Shown piece after piece: positions 16,812 to 25,372 of a stretch of DNA of 64,000 nt (position 1 is its first letter; each line of letters begins with the position of its first letter). This stretch comes from Rhizobium rhizogenes (lineage in GTDB: Bacteria > Pseudomonadota > Alphaproteobacteria > Rhizobiales > Rhizobiaceae). Under the pieces are notes generated by a model that saw only the letters and a list, made by a program, of their open reading frames with translations, made no database searches and was not told the origin of the DNA. The stretch lies in assembly GCF_002005205.3 (NCBI RefSeq), contig NZ_CP019701.2, forward strand, positions 1,116,001 through 1,180,000. The letters run 5' to 3'. A program made the translations under genes and the position numbers.

Positions 16812-17725
16812 CAGACGAGCCGTGGATCCAGAAGGCGCTGAAACAGCTGCACGATCAGGTTCATGAAGAGCAGCCACAGCGCGATGACCATCACATAGGC
16901 CTGCAGCACCATCTGGTCTCGTACCGCGATGCTTTGCACAAGGAACTGGCTGATGCCGGGAAGATTGAAGAGGATTTCCATGGTGGCCGTTGAGCCGATC
17001 ACCCACCCCGCCTCCGAGCGCACCGCCGAAAGCAGGGCATAAAACGCACCGCGATGCGCGTGGCGCCAGAGCGCCTGCCGATGCGAAAGTCCCTTGGCGA
17101 GAGCGGTGCGAAAATACGGCTGTCGCGTGGTTTCGATCATGTCACGGCGGTAGATACGTGCAAAGACGGCAGCCGAATGGGAGGCGATGAGAAGGACGGG
17201 CAATATGATTGCTGTGATGTCGGTTCCGAAGGGTCGAATCCAGCGTAGCTGGACGCCGAGAACCCAGAGCAGGACAAGCCCCAGCCAGAAACCGGGAACA
17301 GCCTGCACGAAGACCGAAAATGCCCGGCTGGCACGATCGGCAATGCCACTCGGCCGCGCCGCAGCGCTGAAACCGAGCGGTACGGCGACGGCAATGGCGA
17401 GGAGAAGGCCGGAAATACCGAGCATGAGCGAGAGAGGCAGACGGTCGATAAACTCCGCAAAGACGGATTCGCCGGTGCGGAAAGATCGTCCCCAGTCACC
17501 GGCAACGAAATCCGAAAGCCAGTGCAGATAGCGCAGGATGAGCGGGCGATCGAGGCCCCACCCTTCCCGCAGCGCCGCAGCGGTTTCGCTCGTGGCCGTC
17601 AGGTTCCACACCCGAATGGCAATCTGCACCGGATCGGTGGGCATCCATGCGATGAGCGTGAAGGATGCGAATGAAAGCGCAACCATTCCCAACATGGAAT
17701 ATATGCCGAACCGGAGCAATTGCAT
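16811..17725 (-). CDS. ABC permease, DppB/NikB type
   Basis: A 304-residue permease of the binding-protein-dependent peptide/nickel class, with an N-terminal helix, a periplasmic loop and five further helices. The WGRSFRTGESV segment and the EAA-loop region RTALAKGLSHRQALWRHA are typical of DppB/NikB proteins. It starts six bases after the binding-protein stop and overlaps the next permease by one base. No ATPase gene accompanies the two permeases in this operon. Confidence 0.88.
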   Translation of the reverse strand: MQLLRFGIYSMLGMVALSFASFTLIAWMPTDPVQIAIRVWNLTATSETAAALREGWGLDRPLILRYLHWLSDFVAGDWGRSFRTGESVFAEFIDRLPLSLMLGISGLLLAIAVAVPLGFSAAARPSGIADRASRAFSVFVQAVPGFWLGLVLLWVLGVQLRWIRPFGTDITAIILPVLLIASHSAAVFARIYRRDMIETTRQPYFRTALAKGLSHRQALWRHAHRGAFYALLSAVRSEAGWVIGSTATMEILFNLPGISQFLVQSIAVRDQMVLQAYVMVIALWLLFMNLIVQLFQRLLDPRLV

Positions 17726-17731
17726 CTGACC

Positions 17732-19228
17732 TTACCGCGCTTCGCCTATGTCGCCGCGCAGGACATAATAGTCGGAACCCCACGGCTCGTAGTTCTGCAG
17801 CCGCTTCGAAAGGCCGACATACCAGACCGGCGAAACCAGGAAGGATGCGGGAACGTCGGCAAACAGCTTTGCCTGCGCATCAAGCGCGATCGTGGCCCGT
17901 TCGCCGGCATCGCCCGCCGTCGCGAAACGATCGAGAATGGCATCGAATTCAGGCGAGGCGTATTTCGCATAATTGAGCGAGGCGCCGCTGCGCAGCATCG
18001 AATTGAGGAAAAAGGCCGGATCTCCGTTCGGTGCGGTATGCTGCGCCCAGAGGGCGATGTCGAATTCACCGGCGGCAGCCACGTCCTGAATATTTTCAAC
18101 GACCTTCGTGTCGAGTTCGATGCCTATTCTGGCAAGCTGCGCCTTGACCACCGGCAGCACGGTGACGAGGTCCGGGCGCTGCGGATAGGTAATGGCGAGA
18201 AGGCGAAGCGGCGTGCCGTCCTTCTCCCGCTTCCCTGCCCCGTTTTTCGTCCAGCCGGCTTCGTCGAGAAGCGCTTCGGCCTTTACAAGATCGGTCTGTC
18301 GCTGCTCTTTCCCGGCAAAGGGGAAATAGGCGGCATAGGCGCCGGTCGCGGGTTCACCGCCATTGATCGCAGCGGCGAGTTCCCTGCGATCGAAGCCGAG
18401 ATCGAGCGCCTGGCGCACCTTGATATCGGCGGTAATCGGCCTCGTTGTGTTCAGGAAAGCGAGATATTGATAACCGACAGGGAAAGACTTGATCGTCAGA
18501 TCCGGATTGGTTTTCAGACGGCTTACGACTTCTGACGGCAGACCGAAAGCAAGATCCAGCTCGCCGGCTTCCAGCGCCAGCGTCATGCTCTGCGCATCGC
18601 CGAACCTGCGGAAATCAACCGGAGAACGGGCATCAGCATCGGCAAAATGGGTGTTCGGCGAGAGCGTCAGTGATGTATCCGCCTTGAAATCTGCAATCTG
18701 ATACGGCCCGGTGAACAGCGCCTTCCCGTCGGTTGCAGGCTTGTAGGCGATCAGCGGCCATTCCGCGAAAAGCGCCTGAAGAAAAGCCACCGGCTTTTCC
18801 GTGGTAATCATCAGTGTCAGGTCGTCGGCCGCCTTGAAATCCAGCTTTCCACCCGTTGCCAGCGCCGCCTTGTTGGTTGCAAACGTATGGTCGAAACCGG
18901 CGGCAAGTGCAGCCGCCGTTACAGGCGAACCATCGGAAAAGGCGTGGCCCGGTTTCAGCGTCACTTTCCAGCTGAGATCGCCGGTGCGTTCCGCTTTTTC
19001 GGCAAGACCGGGCACTAGCCGCCCTTCCCGGTCGACGGTGAAGAGGTTTTCACCCACGCCATGGCTGACGAGCGCCCAGCCGTTCGATCCCTTTGCCGGG
19101 TCGAGACCGCTCGTGATGTAGGTGGCGCCGACACGCAATGGCTCGGTGGCGAGAGCGCTGGCGCCCACACCCGTGATCAGGGCCGCAAGCCCGGCCACGG
19201 CCAGACGTGAAAAGCTCTTTGCCGACAT
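17732..19228 (-). CDS. Family-5 ABC solute-binding protein
   Basis: A 498-residue periplasmic binding protein of the peptide/nickel family (SBP_bac_5). A signal peptide ends near residue 28 at SALATEP. The body shows the family pattern: an N-terminal GLDPAKGSNGW region, a LKPGHAFSDGSPVTA motif, and a later LALGFDRRELAAAING-like motif. The ATG at 19228 gives a proper signal peptide; the longer open frame does not. It lies 16 bases after the CbiX-like fusion gene, behind a cobalamin riboswitch. Cobalt chelates or corrinoid precursors are the likely ligands. Layout resembles, from memory, the CbtJKL cobalt system of Sinorhizobium meliloti. Confidence 0.88.
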   Translation of the reverse strand: MSAKSFSRLAVAGLAALITGVGASALATEPLRVGATYITSGLDPAKGSNGWALVSHGVGENLFTVDREGRLVPGLAEKAERTGDLSWKVTLKPGHAFSDGSPVTAAALAAGFDHTFATNKAALATGGKLDFKAADDLTLMITTEKPVAFLQALFAEWPLIAYKPATDGKALFTGPYQIADFKADTSLTLSPNTHFADADARSPVDFRRFGDAQSMTLALEAGELDLAFGLPSEVVSRLKTNPDLTIKSFPVGYQYLAFLNTTRPITADIKVRQALDLGFDRRELAAAINGGEPATGAYAAYFPFAGKEQRQTDLVKAEALLDEAGWTKNGAGKREKDGTPLRLLAITYPQRPDLVTVLPVVKAQLARIGIELDTKVVENIQDVAAAGEFDIALWAQHTAPNGDPAFFLNSMLRSGASLNYAKYASPEFDAILDRFATAGDAGERATIALDAQAKLFADVPASFLVSPVWYVGLSKRLQNYEPWGSDYYVLRGDIGEAR

Positions 19229-19244
19229 TCTATTTCCTCTCATG

Positions 19245-20036
19245 CTATTCGGACAGATTACGAAGCCGCTGTTTGCGGCCGGTCGGGTGGTAGGCGAAAT
19301 CGTCAACGACGCGGCCGCCCAGCAGATGTTCGGCAACGATACGGTCGACTGCCTCTTCCGTGACGCCGCCATAATAGGTGCCCTCGGGAAAGACCTGCAG
19401 GACGGGCGCAAGGTTGCAGGGGCCAAGACAGGTGGACTTGGCGGTCATGGTGCCCTCACCCGTAATCCGAAGCTTCTGTCGCTCCTGCTGGTTGCGCAGA
19501 TGGCCCCAGATCGCATCCGCACCCGCCGAATTGCATGGACCACCCTGGCAGACGAGCACGCGGCGCTTCTGTGCCGGGACCAGCGATCCCTCGCCAGCCG
19601 GGCGAACAGGCCCAGAGAGGTCAAGCGCCTGCGCCGTTTCGGCAAGATCTTCAAGCAGACGCGCCATCAGGCCGCTCGCTGTGGGGCTTGCTGTTATGGA
19701 AAGGGACGGCCACGGCCTGACGTCGCCTGCCCGCCATCGTTTCAATGTCTTGGTCATCCAGTTGTGAAAACTGGGCTCCAGTGGCAGCATCAGTGGAATG
19801 ATCAGGATATGGCTGACATCCTCATCGATCAGATTAAGCAGCTCTTCGCGGAGTGACGGTGTTCCCTGTTCCGTGAAGGCGATGCGAACGGTCCTTGCGC
19901 CGCAAAGCCCTTCAGCCTGCATTGCCAGACGCTGCATGTCCTGATGAGGCGCGGCGGCAAAGGCCGACTTCGCGACCAGCAGCACGGCGTCGGGCGCAGA
20001 CGGCTCGTATTGGGTTGGTTGGATACTGTCTGTCAC
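19245..20036 (-). CDS. CbiX-like domain fused to a thioredoxin-like [2Fe-2S] ferredoxin
   Basis: A 263-residue two-domain protein. Residues 15-135 resemble CbiX, the small cobaltochelatase of cobalamin synthesis. The catalytic GHGSR motif of true chelatases is replaced by AKSAF at 22-26, while a His remains in EPSFHNW at about 91. Residues 158-245 form a thioredoxin-like ferredoxin with C163-x4-C168 and C203-x3-C207 as cluster ligands. The start is a GTG, since the overlapping ATG is followed at once by a stop. It is the first gene behind the cobalamin riboswitch, so it is expected to act when B12 is low. Chelatase activity is doubtful; a metal-binding or redox role is an alternative. Confidence 0.8.
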   Translation of the reverse strand: MTDSIQPTQYEPSAPDAVLLVAKSAFAAAPHQDMQRLAMQAEGLCGARTVRIAFTEQGTPSLREELLNLIDEDVSHILIIPLMLPLEPSFHNWMTKTLKRWRAGDVRPWPSLSITASPTASGLMARLLEDLAETAQALDLSGPVRPAGEGSLVPAQKRRVLVCQGGPCNSAGADAIWGHLRNQQERQKLRITGEGTMTAKSTCLGPCNLAPVLQVFPEGTYYGGVTEEAVDRIVAEHLLGGRVVDDFAYHPTGRKQRLRNLSE

Positions 20037-20139
20037 ATTGCCTCATTCACGAGGCGGTGTCGAAAATGACAGGGTCTCCGGCTAAAGACCGGAAACAGCC
20101 ATCATTCCCATGGCACCCCCCGACCACGGAATTACATGA

Positions 20140-20330
20140 TGTCAGGCAGGTCTCCTGGCTTGCGGGTCGAGGCCGTCTCACCTGTCTTCCCGGCATCGCT
20201 GCCAGTGACATCGTGGGCGATAGGCTCACCGCTTACAGTTGCGGGACAGCTCCGGAATTTAACCGGATTCCCTCTTAGCTTCCGCCGGGCGGCGGAAGAA
20301 CCATGACGGAGCGACCCTACACTGCCGCCG
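20140..20330 (-). promoter_or_regulatory. Cobalamin (B12) riboswitch
   Basis: Reading the reverse strand, the conserved elements occur in order: a 5' GTCATGGTTCTT segment, AGAGGGAATCCGGT, the core AGCTGTCCCGCAACTGTAAG, CACTGGC, GGGAAG and the 3' GCCAGGAGACCTGCCTGACA. These are the adenosylcobalamin aptamer hallmarks. The 3' end is 104 bases before the CbiX-like gene. Adenosylcobalamin binding is expected to switch off the downstream transporter operon. Boundaries are approximate. Confidence 0.95.
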
Positions 20331-20493
20331 GTTACTGTCAACCGCCTGCACGGGTAGTCTGATTTCTGCGCAACAAAGCTTTGCGGGAATGTTACGTTAT
20401 AAAATAACGTTAAACACGTGGCGCGTAACGTCGTCAAGGCTCTCTCTTGTGAAACAGTCTATCGAGACTGATGTGATCGGATGTCGGATGGCC

Positions 20494-21387
20494 TCAGCCC
20501 TGACCTTTCGCCATCGTCAGATAATCCACAACTGCGCGAGCATGCACGGGAAGCCCGGCGAAACTTCGCGCGCAGATAAGAAGATGACGGCGTGCCCAAA
20601 CGTCGGAGATCGCGACGGTCTTGAAGGACAAATCGGCCTGATATCGGCGGGCATAAACCTCCGGCACGATGGCAAGCCCGACGCCGCTGCTGACCATGGC
20701 GCAGATATCCTCGAAACTATCCAGACGGATACGCAGTTTGAACGGCCGGCCTTCACGCGCCGCATGGATTGCCAGATGCCCCTGAAGCGCGCTTTCCGCA
20801 GGCAGACCGACAAAAGGTTCGTCGAGAAGCTCCGCGAAAGTCACCATCTTCCGGGCCGCGAGTGCATGGCTGGCAGGTGTGATCACAACCAGCCTGTCGA
20901 TCTCGAAAGGCCGTGTTTCCAGCGTTCCCGTGTCGGTCGTGTCTGCCGCAATGCCGATATCCGCTTGCCCGGCGGCGACGGCCGCAACCACATCGGGGCT
21001 CTGGCGCTCCTCGAGGTCTATGTCGATTGTCGGGTGATCCACGAGATATTGCCGAAGGGCGCCGGGAAGATGCGCCATTGCCGCCCGCCCCGAGAATATC
21101 CGGACCTGTCCCCGCAGGCCCCGCGCATAAAGCTGGAGATCGCCCCTCATCTGTTCCATCTGCCCGAGAACGATACGGGCATGGTGGGCCAGGGCCTCCC
21201 CCGCCGGCGTCACCCTGACGCCACGGGCACCCCGGTCGAGAAGCGATACGCCGCTCATCTCCTCCATGCCGCGGATACGCGCGCTGGCGGAGGGCAAGGC
21301 CATCCCCGCGCGGTCTGCTCCCTGCGTAATACTTTCCGCCTCGACCACGTGAAGGAACAGACGGAGATCGGTCAAGTCGAAGCGCAT
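20494..21387 (-). CDS. LysR-type transcriptional regulator
   Basis: A 297-residue LysR regulator. The N-terminal winged helix-turn-helix spans about residues 1-60, with the recognition region around ALPSASARIRGME. The remainder is the periplasmic-binding-like effector domain. The start ATG at 21387 begins MRFDLTDLRLFL. It precedes the riboswitch operon on the same strand but is separated by more than 160 bases. Divergent to it lies a small open frame. Its target is not evident. Confidence 0.88.
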   Translation of the reverse strand: MRFDLTDLRLFLHVVEAESITQGADRAGMALPSASARIRGMEEMSGVSLLDRGARGVRVTPAGEALAHHARIVLGQMEQMRGDLQLYARGLRGQVRIFSGRAAMAHLPGALRQYLVDHPTIDIDLEERQSPDVVAAVAAGQADIGIAADTTDTGTLETRPFEIDRLVVITPASHALAARKMVTFAELLDEPFVGLPAESALQGHLAIHAAREGRPFKLRIRLDSFEDICAMVSSGVGLAIVPEVYARRYQADLSFKTVAISDVWARRHLLICARSFAGLPVHARAVVDYLTMAKGQG

Positions 21388-21509
21388 TCGCCCCCTCCAG
21401 TCGGGACCCTTCGGATTATCCTAAGGGCTCCCTTGTATCTTCCGCATTGTGCGGAGTCACGGATGGCGATCATTGTCGCCATAGTTTTATTGACCCGGAA
21501 CGACGATCC

Positions 21510-21704
21510 ATGGACGCCTCCGAAGCCCTTCTCCGCGCCATCGCCTTCAGACTGGCGCTGCTTGTCCTTGCTGTTTTTGCCGCAAGGACGCTCCCCGATA
21601 ACAGACCGGCAATTGATGCAACGGTGACCGCTGCGGCCACTTACGGATCGCCGCTTCCAGACGAGGACAGCACGGCCTTGGGCGACATGGTTTTGTACGA
21701 TTAG
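21510..21704 (+). CDS. Small hypothetical membrane protein
   Basis: A 64-residue frame with one hydrophobic segment at about residues 10-28 and a soluble tail. It lies 122 bases divergent from the LysR gene, the usual place for a LysR target, but the ribosome-binding site is weak and I know no homologue. It could be chance or a remnant of a larger gene. Confidence 0.35.
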   Translation: MDASEALLRAIAFRLALLVLAVFAARTLPDNRPAIDATVTAAATYGSPLPDEDSTALGDMVLYD

Positions 21705-21867
21705 ACAAGCGGCGCCGGGCTACGCGTAAACTTATGTTTCGGCCGTTGCCGACAGAAAGCGACCGACTATCGATTGCACCATGTCAGCCTCTTCGATCCG
21801 GAGATCGTATTGATGATTTGTAATTTCATATAAATATCAATTAATAAAGGTGCTTTTCTAATCTTGT

Positions 21868-23649
21868 TTATAACTCACCGGAGGCCTCCCGGCGTCTCAG
21901 TTCGAGCTCTTCGCTGTAGCGCCTGAGCGTATGGCTTTCGGTGAGCAGGCCAACCGGGCGGTTCTCGATCTTGTCATTGACGACGACCAGCGCTTCGCTT
22001 TCCGTGGCGTCGAAGGCGGCGGCCGCCTGACGGGCATTCATGGTCGGCAGCAGCACATCGTTCTTGTATTGCAGATAGGTTTCGAGGCTGATCTTGCTCG
22101 GGTCGCGATCCATCGGATCGGCGTAGATTTCCGGCACGAGGACGATACCGGCATAACGTCCGTCATCATGGGTCATGATCACCCGCTGCGTCGAACCGAG
22201 TGGGAATTTCTCCTTGAAGGCTGCAAGCCCCATGCTGACATTGGCCTTGCGGATATCGGCGCGCATCATCCTGCCGACGGTGAGATCGCGGATCCAGCCA
22301 ATATCATGGGCGCTGCGAATGCTCTCTCCCCGGAGATGAAAACGCCAGGTCGCGAAAGAATAACCGAAGGTGGTGCGCACCACGAGCGAGGTGGTGATGA
22401 CGGCTGCCAGCACCAGCGCGGTGATCTGGAAGTCGCCGGTCAGCTCCAGCGCCAGAAATGTCATCGTCAGCGGACCGCCGATAATGGCGGCGGCAAAGGC
22501 GCTCATGCCGATCACGGCATAAACGATCGGCGATGTCGACCCATAGCCGATATAGGGTGCGCAGAGCGCGAAAATCTTGCCAAGCAGCGAGCCCATGAAC
22601 AGCGAGGCGAAAAACAGGCCACCACGGAAATTCGAACCGATGGAGATGGCGCTGGCCGCCGCCTTCAGCAGAAACAGTCCGGCCAGCCCGTATATCGTCA
22701 GCTCCGCATCGATATTGAGATGCAGCGCCCCATGGCCGCTTGACAGCACCTGCGGCGAAATCAGCGCGAGACCGCCCACTGCCACGCCGCCAATGGCAGG
22801 GCGCAGCCAGCCGGGAATGGCGCTTTTGCGCGCCGTCTCCTCGATGAAGGACACCGTCTGCATGAGCACGATACCGATCGCCGCGCACACGATGCCAAGA
22901 AAGATCGCCGGCACATAATCCGCCGGTGTCACGCGGCTGGCATCGATAATATCGATCGATATGCCGTGACCGCCAATAACGCCGATGACAGTGGTGGCGA
23001 CCAGCGCCGAGACGATGAGCGGCGCAAGCGTGACGACGGTGTAGGTGCCGATGATGAGTTCGATGGCGTAGAACGCCCCAGTCAGAGGCGCATTGAAGGC
23101 GGCCGCAATCGCTCCCGCCGCGCCGCAGCCGACAAGGATGCGCATGTCCCCTCGCCGCAGCTTCAGCTTGATGCCGATCTTCGAGGCGACGCCACTGGCA
23201 ATCTGCGTATAACCGGCCTCGAGCCCGACGGAGGCGCCAAAACCGTTGGAGACGATATTCTGCACGCAGACGATGATACTGTCCGTCAAGGACAGGCGGC
23301 CGCCGTGAAGTGCATTGGCCTCGATGGGGTCGACCATGGGCTTCTTGCGGGTCTTTGAAAGAATGAAGATGATCAGGCCGAGCACGATGCCGCCGATGAT
23401 CGGCCCGGCCAGCACGGTCCATCCGGACAGGTCGCTGCTGCTCAGCCGCTCGACACCGAAGACCAGCACATGCAGCGCCGTACTCAAGGCGCCGATCAGC
23501 GCCACCAGGAGTCCCGCCGCGATGCCGATGAAGACGGCGAGGACCACCAGCCCCAGTTCGCCGCGCCGGAACATGGCCCGCAGCCTGCTGGCGCGCAGAT
23601 TGTCGAAGAAGCTCGCCATACTGGGTGCACGGAAAGGCTTGGTCGACAT
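21868..23649 (-). CDS. ClC-family chloride channel or transporter with CBS domains
   Basis: A 593-residue protein: about 10-12 membrane segments over residues 35-430, then a cytosolic region (about 445-593) with two CBS-like halves. The gating glutamate motif is kept in altered form as GLEAG within GASVGLEAGY, instead of GREGP. The GxFxP-type motif appears as GSNFRGGLF. The first GSGIP motif is not evident, so this is a divergent ClC branch. An AAAGGAA site precedes the ATG. Chloride/proton exchange or channel activity is known for the family, not shown here. Confidence 0.85.
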   Translation of the reverse strand: MSTKPFRAPSMASFFDNLRASRLRAMFRRGELGLVVLAVFIGIAAGLLVALIGALSTALHVLVFGVERLSSSDLSGWTVLAGPIIGGIVLGLIIFILSKTRKKPMVDPIEANALHGGRLSLTDSIIVCVQNIVSNGFGASVGLEAGYTQIASGVASKIGIKLKLRRGDMRILVGCGAAGAIAAAFNAPLTGAFYAIELIIGTYTVVTLAPLIVSALVATTVIGVIGGHGISIDIIDASRVTPADYVPAIFLGIVCAAIGIVLMQTVSFIEETARKSAIPGWLRPAIGGVAVGGLALISPQVLSSGHGALHLNIDAELTIYGLAGLFLLKAAASAISIGSNFRGGLFFASLFMGSLLGKIFALCAPYIGYGSTSPIVYAVIGMSAFAAAIIGGPLTMTFLALELTGDFQITALVLAAVITTSLVVRTTFGYSFATWRFHLRGESIRSAHDIGWIRDLTVGRMMRADIRKANVSMGLAAFKEKFPLGSTQRVIMTHDDGRYAGIVLVPEIYADPMDRDPSKISLETYLQYKNDVLLPTMNARQAAAAFDATESEALVVVNDKIENRPVGLLTESHTLRRYSEELELRRREASGEL

Positions 23650-23751
23650 GCTGTTCCTTTTCGGGCGGCGTCAAGGCGCGACGCCCTTCCTCTTCATTGT
23701 TTCAGAGCACATCCTTGTCCCAGGACCGGAAACCGCTTTGGGGGGACGTGC

Positions 23752-24576
23752 TCAGGGCGCTTCGATCTCGACCTCGAAACACATCTGGTCATAAGCCGGT
23801 TCAACATTATCAGGCGTTTCACGCATCACCGTCTCATAATCGAGCGGAATGTGCATATGGGTCAAGATCGCCCTTTTGGGGGCAAATCTCTCGATCCAGC
23901 CGAGCGCCTGTTCCAGCGACAGATGGCTGGGGTGGTAACGGTGCTGCAGCGCGTCGATGACGAGGATATCAAGGCCGGCAAGTTTGGGCAGGCTTTCAGC
24001 CGGAAAATCGCTGACATCGGTGCAATAGGCGACATCGCCGATGCGAAAACCGAGCGAATGCACGTCGCCATGCTGCTGCATATGGACCTTAAATTCTATC
24101 GGCCCGCCTGCCCCGTTTATCACCACCGGCGTATCCATGTCCGCGATGATCCTTGGCTCGACGATGGGCGGATAGCTGCTGCCCGGCGGTGTTTCAAGGC
24201 AATAGGCAAAACCGTCCTTTATGCGCGCCATGGTAATGCGATCGGCATAGATCGGAATACGGCCCTGCTGAATGGCGAAATAGATGCGCAGATCATCGAT
24301 GCCATGCAGGTGATCGGCATGCGCATGCGTGTAAAGCACGGCATCGACCGCCTCGACCTTCGCCGCGATCATCTGCTCGCGAAAATCCGGACCGGTGTCG
24401 ATGACGACAGTCGTCTTGCCGCCATCCGGGCCGATCTGCTCCACCATGAAGGCCGTGCGCGTACGCCGGTTCCTGGGGTTTTCAGGATCGCAGGCGCCCC
24501 AGTCGCCGTTGATGCGCGGAACGCCGGGAGACGACGCGCATCCGAGAACCGTGAAGCGGCGACGGTAAGTTGCCAC
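23752..24576 (-). CDS. MBL-fold metallo-hydrolase
   Basis: A 274-residue metallo-beta-lactamase-fold protein, PhnP-like in layout. The zinc motif THAHADHLHG provides the classic HxHxDH ligands. Further ligands are likely in the C-terminal ILTHMHIPLDY region. The N-terminus VLGCASSPGVPRINGDWGACDP is typical of this subfamily in Alphaproteobacteria. The start is GTG at 24576, two bases after the tatD stop, so it is the last gene of the rlpA-to-MBL cluster. The likely reaction is phosphodiester hydrolysis; the substrate is unknown. Confidence 0.87.
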   Translation of the reverse strand: MATYRRRFTVLGCASSPGVPRINGDWGACDPENPRNRRTRTAFMVEQIGPDGGKTTVVIDTGPDFREQMIAAKVEAVDAVLYTHAHADHLHGIDDLRIYFAIQQGRIPIYADRITMARIKDGFAYCLETPPGSSYPPIVEPRIIADMDTPVVINGAGGPIEFKVHMQQHGDVHSLGFRIGDVAYCTDVSDFPAESLPKLAGLDILVIDALQHRYHPSHLSLEQALGWIERFAPKRAILTHMHIPLDYETVMRETPDNVEPAYDQMCFEVEIEAP

Positions 24577-24578
24577 GC

Positions 24579-25361
24579 CTACACCCTTGTCATCTTGGAG
24601 AAGCAGCGGAAGGCGTTTTCGGTGGTGATTTCCGCCATGCGTTCATAGGAAACGCCATGAACCTCGGCCAGAACCTCGGCCGTATTGACCACATAGGACG
24701 GCTCGTTGCGTTTCCCCCGCCAGCGCTTCGGCGCAAGATAGGGCGCATCGGTTTCCACCAGCAGCCGGTCAGGCGCAACGGTGGCGGCGATATCGCGGAT
24801 ATCCTGCGATTTCGGGAAGGTGAGAATGCCGGAGAAGGAAACATAACCGCCAAGCTCGACACCGGTTTTCGCCAGCTCAGGACCAGCGGAGAAGCAGTGC
24901 AGAATGAAGGGGAATGCTCCCTTGTCGCTTTCCGCGCGCAAAATAGCAGCCATGTCGTCATCGGCGCTGCGGCTGTGAATGACGAGCGGCAGCTTCGTCC
25001 GTCTTGCCGCCTCGATATGGCGAATGAGGCCGGTTTTCTGGTCTTCCGGCTTCTGCGTGTCGTAGAAATAATCCAGTCCCGCCTCGCCGATCGCCACGAT
25101 CTTGTCGTGGCTCTCGGCCAGCCGCACCAGATCGTCAGCCGAGATATCCAGTTCCTCGGCTGCGCTGTTGGGATGCGTGCCGACCGAGCAGAAGACCGAC
25201 GGATATTTTTCCGCGATCTTCAGAAGCTCGGGCAGACGACGCACCCGGGTCGAGATCGTCACCATCTGGCTGACGCCCGAAGCATGGGCGCGGGCGATGA
25301 TATCGTCGCGCTCAGCCTCGAAATCGGGAAAGTCCAGATGGCAATGCGTATCGATCAGCAT
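24579..25361 (-). CDS. tatD: TatD-family metal-dependent hydrolase
   Basis: A 260-residue TatD-type TIM-barrel hydrolase, probably a 3'-5' exonuclease. Signatures are the N-terminal DTHCHLDFPDF metal motif, GEAGLDYFYD, HSRSADDD, and the C-terminal VETDAPYL. The ATG at 25361 has an AAGGCG site; an upstream GTG at 25376 would overlap metG. It is sandwiched between metG (11 bases upstream) and the MBL gene, the standard order in Alphaproteobacteria. Confidence 0.92.
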   Translation of the reverse strand: MLIDTHCHLDFPDFEAERDDIIARAHASGVSQMVTISTRVRRLPELLKIAEKYPSVFCSVGTHPNSAAEELDISADDLVRLAESHDKIVAIGEAGLDYFYDTQKPEDQKTGLIRHIEAARRTKLPLVIHSRSADDDMAAILRAESDKGAFPFILHCFSAGPELAKTGVELGGYVSFSGILTFPKSQDIRDIAATVAPDRLLVETDAPYLAPKRWRGKRNEPSYVVNTAEVLAEVHGVSYERMAEITTENAFRCFSKMTRV

Positions 25362-25372
25362 GGTTGTCGCCT

